Origin: Phoebastria nigripes | Taxonomy: Eukaryota > Chordata > Aves > Procellariiformes > Diomedeidae | Assembly (NCBI GenBank): GCA_035582835.1 | Contig: JAYKAV010000467.1 | Span: 1,705,420 to 1,769,419 of the forward strand | Direction: 5' to 3' | DNA: 64,000 nucleotides | Part shown: one piece after another, positions 51,801 through 64,000 of the stretch | How positions within the stretch are numbered: the stretch's first letter is position 1 | How the letters are laid out: every line of letters begins with the position of its first letter | The notes under the pieces: model-generated | Told to the model about the DNA's origin: nothing | Seen by the model: the letters and a program-made list of their open reading frames with translations, nothing else | Databases searched by the model: none | Position numbers and translations under genes: made by a program

Positions 51801-52651
51801 AGCCACAACTACTGTGTATTGATTTGATTTCATTGAGTAATAATTGGAACAGCAAGAAGTGAGCCTAGCAACAGTATGGAAAAACTGAGAACCACAAGAA
51901 CCTGATTTCATACAATATGTCCACTTGTTGTGTGGGTTTAGGCTCTGTGTCAGTGTTATCAAGGATGTTCTAATGTATAACGTAAGTGACCTTTGTATGA
52001 CCTCTTTTTTAACACTTTTATTGTTATTACAATAGTTCCTTGGGATTCCAGTCTGCATTTGGGGCTCCATTGCAGTTGGCTCTGGACAGCTAGAAAAAAG
52101 ATGTTTCCCCTGATGTTGGCTTCAGCCATGCAAGGGTGACTCACTTGTGATGTTGGTGGTTTTTTAGACTTTCATGCTGGAACTCTTTCAACACTATGGT
52201 TTTAGTGGCTTTTTCTCTGCTGCTTTGTCAGGAAATACTAAGTTGTACTTCATTATTTTTGCTGGAATCCCTTGTAATGCTCTGGTGACCAGAGGAAGTT
52301 GCTGAAAACATTTATCTTGTAAAATTTACTGTCCAAAATGAACTGAGCCCCTCCCAAAGTCCTACATAGTGACTGTTGTTTCTACACTTTAAAACCTCTT
52401 TTTCTCTTTTTACTTCCCCTTTGATTATGAATAAAACAGGAGTTCAGTGAACATCCTGACTCCTGCAGTAATACACAAACACTTGTTAAAAAATTAAAGC
52501 AATAAAAACATTTTGTAAATGCTAAGAATTAAGTCTTTGTGAATACTTAGTATACAAGTGGAAGAATAGAATCATGGCCATAAGGAAAGGGTCTCCCTTA
52601 CTTTCTGGGAGTTTTAGTGCCATTTTTCATTTAGCACAAGTGCTGCATTGA

Positions 52652-52653
<2 letters not shown>

Positions 52654-52684
<31 letters not shown>
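52654..52684. repeat. Poly-T tract (31 T)
   Basis: This is the longest homopolymer in the window. On the minus strand it is a poly-A tract preceded by AATAAA 27 nt upstream (complement of TTTATT at 52712-52717). The arrangement resembles a retroposed mRNA 3' end, but no coding relic was recognised to the right. Confidence 0.9.
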
Positions 52685-52685
<1 letters not shown>

Positions 52686-55072
52686 TTCCCTTTTTAAACA
52701 AAAGAAAATGGTTTATTCCATAACTAGTAATGGAAATGGGAGTGGCAGTTTCCTCTTTTAGGCCAAGTATAACATTTCCTGATGGAAGGTCAGTTTAATT
52801 TCAAAATTATATTGGCTTGCGCTTTTGCATAGCTTAAACTTGAACTGTTTGAGTGTAGTCTTAAATTACTCAATCAGTTAAATGTTTTCTGTTGTTGTAA
52901 TGACCTAAATACCTTTTACTGCAGGATGCCTGTGTTTCAGACATCCTGTGCTGGGTTTTCCCAAACTGTAAGTATGGCTGTGGAAATCCAGACACACTCT
53001 TTTCAGGAAGTAGTAATTTTCTAATCTTTTTAAAATCTCTTCCCACGTTTATATCACGATTGCTGTTGTCTTCCTTTTTAGGATTTTATCCACTTCCCGT
53101 TACCAACTACAGTGGGAGTTTGATCAAGCCCTTATCAAGAGGATGAGAAAGCAGTTTTTCCTGATGATAAAGCAGTGTTATGAGTCAAGCAGGATGTAAT
53201 TTTTAAAGGTTTTTCCTTCTTGCTTTCACCTGTCTTCTATTGAAGCTCTGTGCTGTTCTGTGGCTTAGGTTAATTGAAGTCAGTTTGTCTTTTAAAAGCC
53301 ATGTAGACAACTGCTGCTAATCATGCTTTATTTGTAAAAGCCGAGCAATGTGCCTTACAGAGTCATGGTACAAATTAAGTTGAAGATGAACCCTAACTTA
53401 AGATGATAAAGTGAAGCTGATACAGCCTGTGTGACATAAGCAAAGGATATGTGGTAGCAGCAATAAAGAGTGAAAAGAGCAGAGATGTGATTGGACTGGT
53501 GGAGGGAAATTTCGAAACAAAAAAAAATTTGGTTAGACTGGGTTCGTCCTCTCTTTCCCTCCCTTAAAAATGAGCAGGTCTTGCTGGAGGTTTTCTTCAG
53601 TCTCAGATGATTTGAGTTCTGTTACTTTTGGTGGAGACAGATGATTCTTAGTTGAAGGTAAGCCTTTAACTGTAGACATGTAATACAGAAAATTTCTCCT
53701 CTGACCAATAAGAATGTAAATAGTAACTGTAAAAAATGACCATATTATATCTGTTTGACAGACAAGGCATCTTCTAAGTTGCTTAAAACAACTGATAGTC
53801 TCTAAATACTTACTTTCATGAATTTAAGAGCAGCCTATTTCTTGTTGTATTGCTTAAAGGATATTTTAATGAAAGCAGGAGGTTTCATCTGAGTTTGTTT
53901 GGTTTTGTTGCTTTTCCTCATTTGCAGTCACTTTCCCATTTGTGATATTTATACTTGTGCTTTAGCAAGTAAGCATAATTTCTCCCTGCAAATGTGATGC
54001 GAAAACTAAGTAGCAGTAAAAGCTGAAATGGCATCACCCTGGGAGATAGACACCCTGGGCTATGGGATGAATCTCTGCTGCCTGCTTCCTGCAGGAGGGA
54101 TGCCAGCTTCTGCTCACCATAGTAGAGTGAATTCCTCCTCAAAAGCTAGCAACAAATCTCTTTGCACTGATCCTCTGAAGACTGGTCGTAATCAGTCCTT
54201 GTTCTTGGGCACCCTCAGCCTGTTCCTGGGATGCCAGTCCTTGCAGACTGTTTGCACATCCTGCTGTCTCAATCTGTTCCCTTTGCAAAAAACAAGGGCC
54301 TGTGAAGTTCACGAGCAGAGTGAAGGTTTGTTTATCAAAATTTAAATGTAGATTAGTGATCTGTCTTAACCTCTTGTTTCCAGCCTTTGTTATGGCTGGA
54401 TGTAAACTTGAGCCTGATGCTGGCCTACATTTATATTCTACTACAATTCACCTATAAACATTTTAGTGTACATTAGCTGGGTGGTCTGGGCAGCGTGGTT
54501 AGTTAAAAGCTCAATTACTTTGGAATAGCTCCACTTCTAGCAACTTTCTTGAGTATTAATTACCCTTTTTTCCTTACCCTTAGTTTTGAATTTACTTCTA
54601 GTTTCTCTTCAGCACCAGTGTAGTTTTGATGACTCTCACTTCACACTTTTGCTGCAGTTAGCTGCTGTATGACAGATCCAGCCAGTTTCCCTCAGCTCAG
54701 ATAGCCTATTAAGTCTCCCTCAAAAGTCTGAGGCTTACTATATTCCATGCATCATAAATCATAAAATGTTAATTTGCCCACATTGTGCAAAGCTTATGAT
54801 TTCTTTGACATTCTTGATTTTTTTTTTTTAATAGTTGTCACATGATCTCTTTGGGGTATATTATTAGAAAAATTGTCACATATATAAACAAATCTCCTGT
54901 CCGCTGGTGTTTCACAGTAAACTATTCTACCCATCAGCTTCAGGGTTTCCAGGCTCAAACTGAGATTTCTTTTTTTTGTTTACTGGTGCTGTTACGATAC
55001 GTTGTACTGAGAGAGGAGCTGTTAAACTCTTAGCATAGAGGAACAAAGTTTGTTTTAAACTGATGCTGTTTT

Positions 55073-55182
55073 TAAAAAAAAAACCAAACCAAAACAAAAA
55101 AAACAACAACAAACAAAACAAACAAACAAACAAAAAACAAACAAACAAAAAAAAACAACCCACAAAACAAAACCAACAAAAA
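55073..55182. repeat. (AAAC)n A-rich simple repeat
   Basis: About 110 bp of AAAC/AACAA units. Minus-strand open frames over it encode F/C/L-rich low-complexity peptides and are shadows. Confidence 0.9.
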
Positions 55183-58100
55183 GGCTTGGGTTGTATACCT
55201 GATAGAGGGTGGCCTGCAGCCATGGATTGCTAGCCTTCTTGACCTGACAGGAGTCAGTCAGCATTCATGCTTCTAGCGAATGCTCAGCACTGTGTTAAGC
55301 CTTTAATTGAAGAGACTTGTCTGCTTCTGCTCTGCTTCTGCTTTGTGAGCTGTAAGCATCATTTGCCATAGCATCCTAGATCACAATTTGAGAATCACTG
55401 TGCTAGAGGTAGAGTTCTACGTTACTGCTGTCTGGAAGGCATTTTTTTAACATACCTCTTATTTACACCAAGATTTTGGTGCTCGTGCTTTGCCCACAAA
55501 GCTAAGGTTACAAATACCTAAAATGGGGTTGATTATATCCATATTAAATGAGTTGGAGTGCAGATGACTCTCAGGTTTTACAGAGATGTGATCTGAGCCT
55601 GTGAGCAGTGCTGGTGAGAAAGTCATTCTGTAGTTTGTATGGGGTTCCTATAGGGTGGGTTGCAAGTTGTTTAACCACAGGGATAGCAGTGAAACCTTAA
55701 GGGACCCTTGAGGCCATGCTCATGGGGTGCATGTTTTGTTCAGTGCCTCCACTTCCAGACAGCATGAGCTGCTGCAGTCTGCATCTGTCCTGAAACAGTC
55801 CAGATCTTATATGGCTGTTGGGCAGGGGAAGGCATTTTGCTGTGTTATTTGCTGTTTGAACAGCCTTTCTTTCTCTTTAGGGAAGAGTAGTCTGGATGGA
55901 TGTATCCCATCCACAGTCATCTATGACCCCTGCTTGGACCACAGTGATAAGCGGCTGCTTTTGAGCAGCAGAGACATGATAAAGCTTGGCTTGAGGGGTT
56001 AGTGGAGGCCTTTGTCTGATGAATGTAATTAGTTGAACAGTTCTTAGACTTGAAGGTTTGGGCTGCTGAGGGAAATCCTGGAAGATTTTTTTTTTAAATG
56101 CAACTGTTGAATTCAGTGTTGGGTCAAATAAATCTTGCTGTTCAAGTCACTGGTGCTGTCACCATTACAGCATACACGTTCTTGGATGTGCGCCAGCAGT
56201 AGTGAACTTTGAAGTTGTCAGTGGAGTGTGTGTGTGTGGAGTTATTTAATGCTACTTCAACTCTCTCTTGCTTGCAGAAGTACTGAAATACCAAATCCTG
56301 ACGATTGTCTTTATGAAATGGAGTCATGGAATGTGGGTGGTTGGTTGTGACAGGTCCTCTGTTAGTGTTTGGGTGCAGTGGTAATGCCGATTTTATTCTA
56401 GGTGGCAGTGCTCTCAAAACGTAAGCTCTTCTATACCCTGTGCATTACTTATGTACAGTAAATATCTTATGTACTGCTCTTGTTAATTAATCTTTTTTTT
56501 TTCCACTCCTCATTACCTTTGTACTGGCATGTTTAAGGTACTATGGGTAAGTATTTCCATTTTAAATCAGTGTTTTCTCTGGTTTATGAATAGGCTGTTA
56601 ACATTAGCTTCAGGCTGAGTGGTGGCATGCAAAGTTTTGACTTCATAATAATTTCAGAGTGTGTTGTTGATCTGTTTTTAGAGTGTTCCAAAGTTCAGAC
56701 AGAATTGAATGTAGGGTACAACTTTGCTGTCTTAAAGGAAAACCACTTCTTAAAAGACAAAATTTGAATGAGGTAAACATGGTTTAGACTTTCTCTTGTC
56801 TTGGGAAAAAAAAATGCAACCACTGATCTAAGTTATGAAAAAAATAGCTATGGGCATAATTCAAACTCCATAGGCATTTCTTGTTGCTTGGTAGGCAAGA
56901 TGAAGCAGAGGCACTTTTCACTTTACGCAGTGATTATGTGTTTGCCAAGTAATATAGTAGTCTGAATAAATCTTAGCTGGTAGGCCTGCAAGTTAATTTA
57001 AATTACTGTTAAAGATAGAGGGTATGATTCTGATTACCAACGTAAAGTTATGTAGGGGGAGGTTACCCGCATATCTCTTGCATGCTGAAGTCTCCCCAGC
57101 TCCCAGAACAAGCTCTTCCTTTTTCCTAAAAAAAAAAAAAAAAAGGTCAGTGGATCAATATTAAGGAACACATCCATTTTCCAAATACAGTTGGTAGCAT
57201 ATTTCCTAATTTTAGGATAATGTGTGCGTAGTGGATGAGGCATGCATGGTGTTCTCAAAAGGTACATGGCAGAAAGCTATTCAAAAGCACTGTTCTTTTA
57301 AGCTTTAGAGTATTTCTGTAATCCAGTTCTGCCATTTTTATATTTTCTGTAGAGGATAAACAATACCCAGTGGTGATGTATGGTTGCATTTCAGTCAAAG
57401 CTTTCAATTGCAAGTGTGAACTTAAAGTGATTCTTTTTTTTAACCACTGGAATTCTTGACAGCACAGATACATTTTTAATATATGCAATGCAGATTTGCA
57501 TTTTTTAATACATTTTGTTAAAGTACTCTTATTGTATGTTCATAAGAATAGCCTGCTATTTTTTAAACTGGTAATGTGTTTGTTTTGATGTCATGTTATT
57601 GGTATTTTTGAATAGGCAGCTAAAAAGTTTATTGAGAAAGAATTATTTTTTCAGATAAAGTTCACTCCATAATAGCTTGCTGTATTATTGACTGAATCGC
57701 AAATGAATGTGGCTCCCCTTGAATGAGAGGTTTTTTTTCTGTATCTACAGGAACATCTTAGAATTTTGAATTCTAAATTACTGAGAGAAAAGAAACCAAC
57801 ATTCTAAAATTTTAGATTGAATTACTATTTATAGTTAATTTAAAAGTTGTATTGTACACTTGTTCTTTTTCCTTGAACCACAACACCATATAATCTTAAC
57901 ATAATTCCCCACCCCACCCCCATCCCCCCCCGCCATTTTACTATGGCTTGTTTTTCTGATAGTTTTTGTTCATTTTGGTCTGTATCTTTTTAAAAATGCA
58001 TTGAGCTTGTGAGATGTCATTGATGATGCTTATTTAGTGCAGTAACTTTGCTGCTTATCCCATTGGATTAGTGGAACTCATTATTTCAAAATTTGTTTTT

Positions 58101-59326
58101 GACTTGAGTCAAACTAAAAGCCGACCTGCTGCTGCTTCTCCGCATGCCACTGTCATTTCTCCTCTTTAGTGCCTTACAGTTTGAAGTTTCTTTTGTTTTA
58201 TTCTAAAGTATTTGTTTTTTATGACAAGCGTATGTACTTGTGCTGGCAAGTACTACATTGTAGTAATGTGAATTTTCATTTATCAGGCAGCTTTACAATC
58301 CCAGAATGTTTTTGGTTAATGGCTCGGACGCTGTCAAACAGATTTTGGCAAAAATTGCTTTGTAAAATTCACTGACTTCTTAATGCTTTCCTCCTGATGG
58401 CACTTTGGCACAGTCCCGTTCCAAAAGTACGGCAGCTGAAAACACTATTTTTTGGCTATTAAATAATTTTTGCAGTGTGTTTGAGGTGAGCATTCAACAG
58501 AAGCAAAATCACTTTGTAAAAGAGCTTCATTTGATACATTGTCTTAATGCTCCAACTGCCTTTCTAAAGGCATTTTTTCAGAATGCAAAGCCTCTGTGCA
58601 TTGAAAATGTCAGCAGAGCTTGAATTACTGGTCACGTGCTGGTTTGAAAACAGTAAAACATTTCGAACTGCAGCAGCTGAAGGGAAAAGGTGAAACATGC
58701 GTGCTCTATAAATAGCTTCTGTAGCGAACACACACTTTTCTGCCTGCAACTCTTTTGTTGTCTTTAGACAATAATGAACGAGCTTTTTAGTTTGAAAGTG
58801 AAACATCAGTGTTCTTGGGGTTTTTTGGAATGGATTTCCAATGAAGGTTTGTAACTTTGAGTAAAAGAGGCATTTTTCCCTTTAAAGGGAAATACCTGCT
58901 TGGAATGAGGGCTTACAGCTTTTAGCTGAAGAGACTTTTTCTGCTCCTTTGGATCTGTTAGTGAAATGTCATTATCTTCGAGTCCCCGCACAGGTGATTC
59001 CTTTTGCCTTCTTCCAGGAGCATGTAACATCTCTCTTCTCAGCAGGCTATAAATTAGTGCTGGTGAAAGCTTTCTAGCAAAGCACAGTGCATTAATTTTT
59101 TACCTGGTACTAACTTTTCATACTTTATTTGGAGAATATTAGATCGTTACGTTAAAGATTAAGGCTATGTCCGCGGGAGGGACTCCCTGTTGAGTACTCT
59201 GCAGTGTTGGGCGCAGTGGAGAAGGTGGCATTTGATGTCTGGTAGGTTAAATTATAACAGCCTTACCAGGGCTTCTGAGCTGAAATTTCCTGAATTGTTT
59301 TCTCTGCTGTGTTGAAAACGTTTTAA

Positions 59327-59421
59327 AGAGAAAGGGAGTGGAATTGCCCCTCGCACCCTGAGCTCCTCCCTCTGCCTTTCCCTTTGGTTTTTAAGTAGTC
59401 ATGGCATGCTCCTGTAAGTGC
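59327..59421 (+). repeat. Left arm of a perfect 95-bp inverted repeat
   Basis: It begins AGAGAAAGGGAGTGG and ends TGTAAGTGC. All 95 bases are the exact reverse complement of 60191-60285. Both arms keep the CpG in CCCTCGCACCC. The outer flanks (GTTTTAA on the left, GCAAGTG on the right) show no target duplication, and the arm ends do not look like the termini of a known avian DNA transposon. I do not recognise the sequence as a cataloged repeat. Confidence 0.97.
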
Positions 59422-60190
59422 TATTACTAACAACAATTTATTTCTTTAAAAACACAAACAGAAAAAGAGCAGGAAAATAGTGTTTCATAATTAGCAGGCA
59501 TAGTACATCATTGCAGCATAGTTAATACAGAGCTTCTACATTTTAGCCTGCAAGGGTAGCTGATGTTTTTGTTTAAATGCTCTGTAATTTAAGAAGGGTA
59601 GGTTAGGTAACTTGACTGTATTAGTGCTGTCATTGTTTAGACCAGGATCTGGGTTTATAAATGTTGCTGCTTGTAACATGAATTCTCAAAAAATCTCAGT
59701 GGAGAGGGAGGGTGAGCCGTGTTTGTGTCTGAACTGTGTAGGGATTTAAAGGCAGGTCTGCTGTTAACTCTAAATATTTCTGGAGACATTCATCTTTCCA
59801 GGGAGATTTTAACTTTTTTTAATGCTTAAATTATATACTGACAAGTTAAAAGTGATAATATTGCTGGAGTAGCTGGTTGAGCTTTTTTTTTTAAATTGGT
59901 TTAATAGAAAATCTTTCATTGGGCCTTTTTCTATAGGAGTTAATAGGAATTCAGGTACTTAGAGTAGGAAGGAGTGGGATCAGGCCCTTTCAGTGTTCAA
60001 GTGTTAAGCTTTTCCTCAGCTCATAGATGAGAGACGATTTTATGTATGCTTCATAGGAAAGTGATATTAAAAAGAAAAATCTCCCGTGCAGTTTCTTTGG
60101 GACCACCAATCCAACTTGCACTTACTGGGAATTAACCTGAAATAAATTGAGCTGGCTAAGCTCTAACAAAGTCTCTCTTTTTGAGAGAAG
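59422..60190. other. 769-bp spacer of the inverted repeat
   Basis: AT-leaning single-copy-looking sequence between the two arms. No open frame of note, no transposase resemblance and no internal repeat was seen. Confidence 0.6.
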
Positions 60191-60285
60191 GCACTTACAG
60201 GAGCATGCCATGACTACTTAAAAACCAAAGGGAAAGGCAGAGGGAGGAGCTCAGGGTGCGAGGGGCAATTCCACTCCCTTTCTCT
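60191..60285 (-). repeat. Right arm of a perfect 95-bp inverted repeat
   Basis: Exact reverse complement of 59327-59421. Identity stops abruptly on both sides: 60190 and 60286 both mismatch the expected partner, and no similarity continues beyond them. Transcribed as intron RNA from the + strand, the two arms could pair into a 95-bp duplex with a 769-nt loop. Confidence 0.97.
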
Positions 60286-60289
60286 GCAA

Positions 60290-61355
60290 GTGTTGAGTGA
60301 AGACAAGAGCAAGAATACCGCATACGCCTGGGCTTGTTCGTCCACCCCGCATCCTCTCTGTGCACTTTACAGCTTACTGCCTCTTCAGCCTTGACTCTTA
60401 ACTACTTTAACTGGTAAACATCCTCTTGCAAAGTCGAGGTTAGTGTGTGCATATGACCTTCTTCAGGGTAGAGTATCAGAGTACTGCAGTTGAATGTAAT
60501 CCAAACAGTGATGCTGACTGCACAAGCTGCTCTGAAATGTACAGTGTAAACAAATGGGAAAAATGAGATATTTTTCCTCTTTGTTTCCTGTAACTTGAAG
60601 AGCTTTTTTAAATCAACTGGAGTTACAACATTTTGGACTAGAGCTATATATATATTTTTTTTTTTCCCCACCTAATTTAATGTGATACTGCTTCCTACAA
60701 TATACTTTTCTGGTATTTCAAGAATACTAAATTGGTTTTGGACTTTGAGGGAGTATGGTTTTATATTATTTCCATTATAAATAGTTAATGTATAACACCT
60801 TCCTTGTAGTGTCCATCCCAGATTTTATATGCACTGTCTGTTCAAATTTAATACTGGTATGGCATATGAAATTTAGTTGTATTGCCCTATATCTATGCCT
60901 CTGACTTAATGCTTGAGTCAAAATCAATGTCATGCTTATGTAGAATCCAAAAGAAACCCCCAAATACTGCTATTCAGTGCAAGTATTGAGAGCCAAACCT
61001 GGGCCTTCATGATGGGCAAACAGAGGTGGGTTTAGGTCAGATCTTCAGAGTTTGAGACCTTGGTTCAACAGGGTGCTGTGTTGACTAGTGGCATCTTTGC
61101 TGAAGCGAACATCTTTCTTGTGGTATACCGTACTTTCTTACAATACAAGAAAACATAGCTCTTTTGCCTTGTGCTTTATTATGCTGAATGGAAAACAGGA
61201 CCATAACGCAGACTTCTAAAACAGTACAGTGTGTCTCATTCGGTATTATAAATCAATATCCTGTGTATTGGTAACTGCAGTAGTTTGCATCTCCAAAGAG
61301 CTACACAAACATAGCCGTCCTACTGGGTCGCTTGGGTGAAGGTGAGCTTTAACAT
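60290..61355. other. Intronic sequence, no gene seen
   Basis: Plain intron between the inverted repeat and the MIR. It includes a short (TA)n/T run at about 60644-60665. Open frames are short and unrecognised. Confidence 0.55.
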
Positions 61356-61359
61356 GAGC

Positions 61360-61472
61360 TCAGTAGTGGGAGAGGTGAAAGCAAAGAGGTTAAGTGACTT
61401 GTGTCAGGGAGTCAGTGGCAGAGTTGAGACGAGGACCTGGGTTCGTGCCACTAGAGTGCACTCCTTCCCTCT
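61360..61472 (-). repeat. MIR-type SINE relic (minus orientation)
   Basis: The + strand reads GAGGTTAAGTGACTTG (61386-61401), then CAGTGGCAGAGTTGAGAC and GGACCTGGGTTCGTGCC. These are in the order of the reverse complement of MIR: 'agaggttaagtaacttgcccaaggtcac...agtggcagagccgggattcgaacccagg'. The tRNA-like B box falls at the far end as expected. It lies about 435 bp upstream of the ZSWIM exon. Confidence 0.8.
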
Positions 61473-61860
61473 TACTTACTGAGAGAATGGTTAAATTTGC
61501 TGGTAGGTGCTGCAGGCTCCCTGGTAGGGGGTTTGGAAAATTGCTGCCAACTTGCCAAGGTACTCAGAGTTTCACATTGGTCTTAATTGGATGCATCTCA
61601 GTTTCTGCAGCTATCATTTACCAAATAAATGTTTTTCTTACTATCAAACTTCTATGAATGTTGTGATGCAATGGCAAAGAGAGCTTGTAAACTAGCGTTT
61701 TACCCCTCTCTTGATTTTATTGGAGATGAAAAGGGTACGTACGAAAGAAAGGGTTAATCATATTTGTAATTAAAGCAAGTTCTTTAAGATATATCATTTC
61801 TCAGAAATATATGATGACTTTTACTTTATTAATGAAGGGTTCTTGATAATGAGATAATAG

Positions 61861-62389
<529 letters not shown>

Positions 62390-64000
62390 TGTTTATTAAA
62401 GAGGATTCTGTTATTGAACCTTTGCTTTAAGATGTTTAGAAAGCAGTACTTTTTGGAAAAGAGAAAAGAATTCATAAGCAACGAGCTTGATGTCTCCAGC
62501 GCTATTAATATGTGGCCTGATCTGCTTCACGCTTGTATTTTCCAGCTATGAAAAACTGAGTAGTGGTGTTCTTTGTATAGCCACATTGCGTAAAGGAACT
62601 ATCTTACCAACGGCATCTTTTTGTTATTTTGTTCTTTCTGAACTAATCTTCNGACATTTTGATTGTGTAATGTTGTTTTAATGGCAAAGCATAAAAGCAA
62701 GTAGGTGTTACTGTTGTTTTCATTCATTAAATATACTTTTATTATCCTTTGGGATTTGCGTTCTGTATGAAGTCAGGAGAAGTATAAAACCTGTATTTCA
62801 ATGCCTTTTTCCTGTTAGTGCTGCAGCAGCCTACAGCATCAGCAAACGTCTTAATCTTTCCTGCTCTTTCTGCTGCACATGGTTTTAATGGCTCTCAGTT
62901 TCTTGTCCTGAACATCTTATGTTTGTTAAAGGGTGCTGGGTGTGACTTGAGACTTCTGAGGTGGCTTTTCTATGGACCCTGCTGAACTGAAAGTGGGTAA
63001 TTGAGGGTTTGAGGTGACCTAGCTAGCTTATTAGAGTCCTGTGTTCCTGTAAGGTCACCTGATAGAAATGTCCTCTAAAGTGACCAAAGCTGTAAGCGTA
63101 AGGGCAGCTTAGAGGGGAAGAATAAGTTATCTAAATATCTAAAAATATCTTTTTTGGTTGTTCATTGACAGGAACAGTTCTTGTGTTACATATTTAAGAG
63201 GGATGGCTGTTATTCCAAAGAATTTGCAATACAAACACAACCAAGCTGCTTAATATTAGAGAAAGAAAAAGACATGTGTGTTAGATACAGTGTAGGCAGA
63301 ACAAAAGAAGGGAGTCTTTCTAATAACAGGACTCATCTGCAGCCTAGCCCCTCTGCTTAGGGCCCAGTGACGCTGGCAGGCCCAGACAGGCCGTGCTGCA
63401 AGAAGGTGAATTTCAGGAGCAGTGCTTTCTTTTGGCTTTGGGGGCTATGGGGATGTGGCCAGAGGCAAGGTGGTTGCTCTAGTTCTTACGGATCATAATG
63501 AGAAAGTGATTGGCAGAGCTGCCTGGTGGTGGTGGAAGGAAAAGGAAGCTGAAGCAGATGCAGGACATTAAGCAATAGAGGAAGATGCTCAGATGTTGTA
63601 AGCTGTGAAGGCACGTATCGCATGAGAGTTGGTAATAGCCTGAACGTAAGGAATTAAGGGGAAGGAGGAATTATGGTGAGTGTGAGTGGCACAGAAGATT
63701 CAAACAGTCAAGGGTGATTAGAAAAGGGAAAGGCAGGGGTGGGAAAAGAGGGACAGATGATGGCTATATATGGCTGTATTAGCTATACTACAGCTAATGT
63801 AAGAGAGATGACAAGCTGTTGCAGAGGGTGCTTAAACTTGATCAACATTAAGTCTGCAATTATACAAATCATAGGCATGTTAGTCTTTATCAGCTATTTT
63901 CTTATTGTCAAAATATCTCATTACTTACTAGTATTTAAAGTATTTTTAGAGAGATATTTGATGTTTATATCACAGCCCAAATAGTTTTTTGTTTCCTATT
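62390..64000. other. Intronic sequence after the CR1 tail, no gene seen
   Basis: No exon, RNA gene or further transposon was recognised. A purine-rich part at about 63510-63760 resembles ordinary degraded intron. Confidence 0.55.

Larger units (their letters stand above)
43960..59320. other. Intronic sequence with small repeats, no gene seen
   Basis: It holds a hairpin at 45383-45421, a near-tandem duplication at 48803-48845, a T31 tract at 52654-52684, an (AAAC) array at 55073-55182, an A17 run at 57128-57144 and a C-rich tract at about 57907-57932. No exon or RNA gene was recognised. The 139-codon minus-strand frame at 51651-52070 is the longest chance frame here and has no recognisable domain. 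No ambiguous bases occur in this stretch. Confidence 0.5.

Noticed and set aside
51651..52070. 139-codon minus-strand open frame
   Set aside because: It is long for this window, but has no recognisable domain, no matching splice context and no neighbouring exons. Chance length is plausible in 64 kb.
52562..52600. Possible antisense CR1 tail (ATAGAATCATGG...)
   Set aside because: The partial match decays at once, with no further CR1 landmarks.
58976..58992. B-box-like CTTCGAGTCCCC
   Set aside because: No A box at the right distance and no acceptor or anticodon stems could be folded.
59327..60285. Reading the inverted repeat as a DNA transposon with 95-bp terminal repeats
   Set aside because: No target duplication at the outer ends, no typical terminal motif and no transposase relic in the spacer. 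Kept as an unexplained inverted repeat instead.
61440..61456. tRNA-like B box (GGTTCG)
   Set aside because: It belongs to a MIR relic. There is no cloverleaf around it.

Overview
The window looks like one stretch of bird nuclear DNA, most likely from Neoaves. It lies almost entirely in a large intron of a single gene. Three things point to a bird: a CR1 LINE fragment near 20.5-21.05 kb, a short CR1 3' tail ending in the typical octamer-like tail at about 62.35 kb, and a solo ERV LTR at 4982-5559 of a kind I know from avian genomes (TG...CA ends, 5-bp target duplication). Two older MIR-type SINE relics also fit an amniote genome. There are no operons, CRISPR arrays or other prokaryotic features, and no dense coding.

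The only coding exon I can support is 61907-62263 on the + strand. It is 357 bp, phase 1 at both ends, and encodes the SWIM zinc-finger segment (CxCx7CxH) of a ZSWIM5/ZSWIM6-type protein. ZSWIM6 is the better match from memory. Everything upstream (1-61906) is then the 3' part of a very long intron, probably intron 1, and 62264-64000 is the start of the next intron. The many short open frames in the window are chance frames or shadows of repeats.

Layout: 1-4.98 kb plain intron; 4.98-5.56 kb solo LTR (minus), then an A-rich tract; 5.6-20.5 kb intron with only simple repeats; 20.5-21.05 kb CR1 (minus); 21.05-33.6 kb intron with short low-complexity tracts; 33.59-33.87 kb an isolated CpG-rich block with GC boxes, a perfect CRE and a TATA-like motif; 34-59 kb intron with a MIR relic, a diverged direct-repeat pair (42.3-42.6 and 43.65-43.95 kb), a compact hairpin at 45.4 kb, a 31-T tract at 52.65 kb and an (AAAC)-rich tract at 55.1 kb; 59.33-60.29 kb a perfect 95-bp inverted repeat around a 769-bp spacer; 61.36-61.47 kb MIR (minus); then the ZSWIM exon with a CR1 tail about 80 bp after its donor.

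I found no new multi-gene system. The strongest unexplained structure is the perfect inverted repeat at 59.3-60.3 kb, followed by the intronic CpG/CRE/TATA block at 33.6 kb. Coordinates of old repeats are approximate because they were found by eye.
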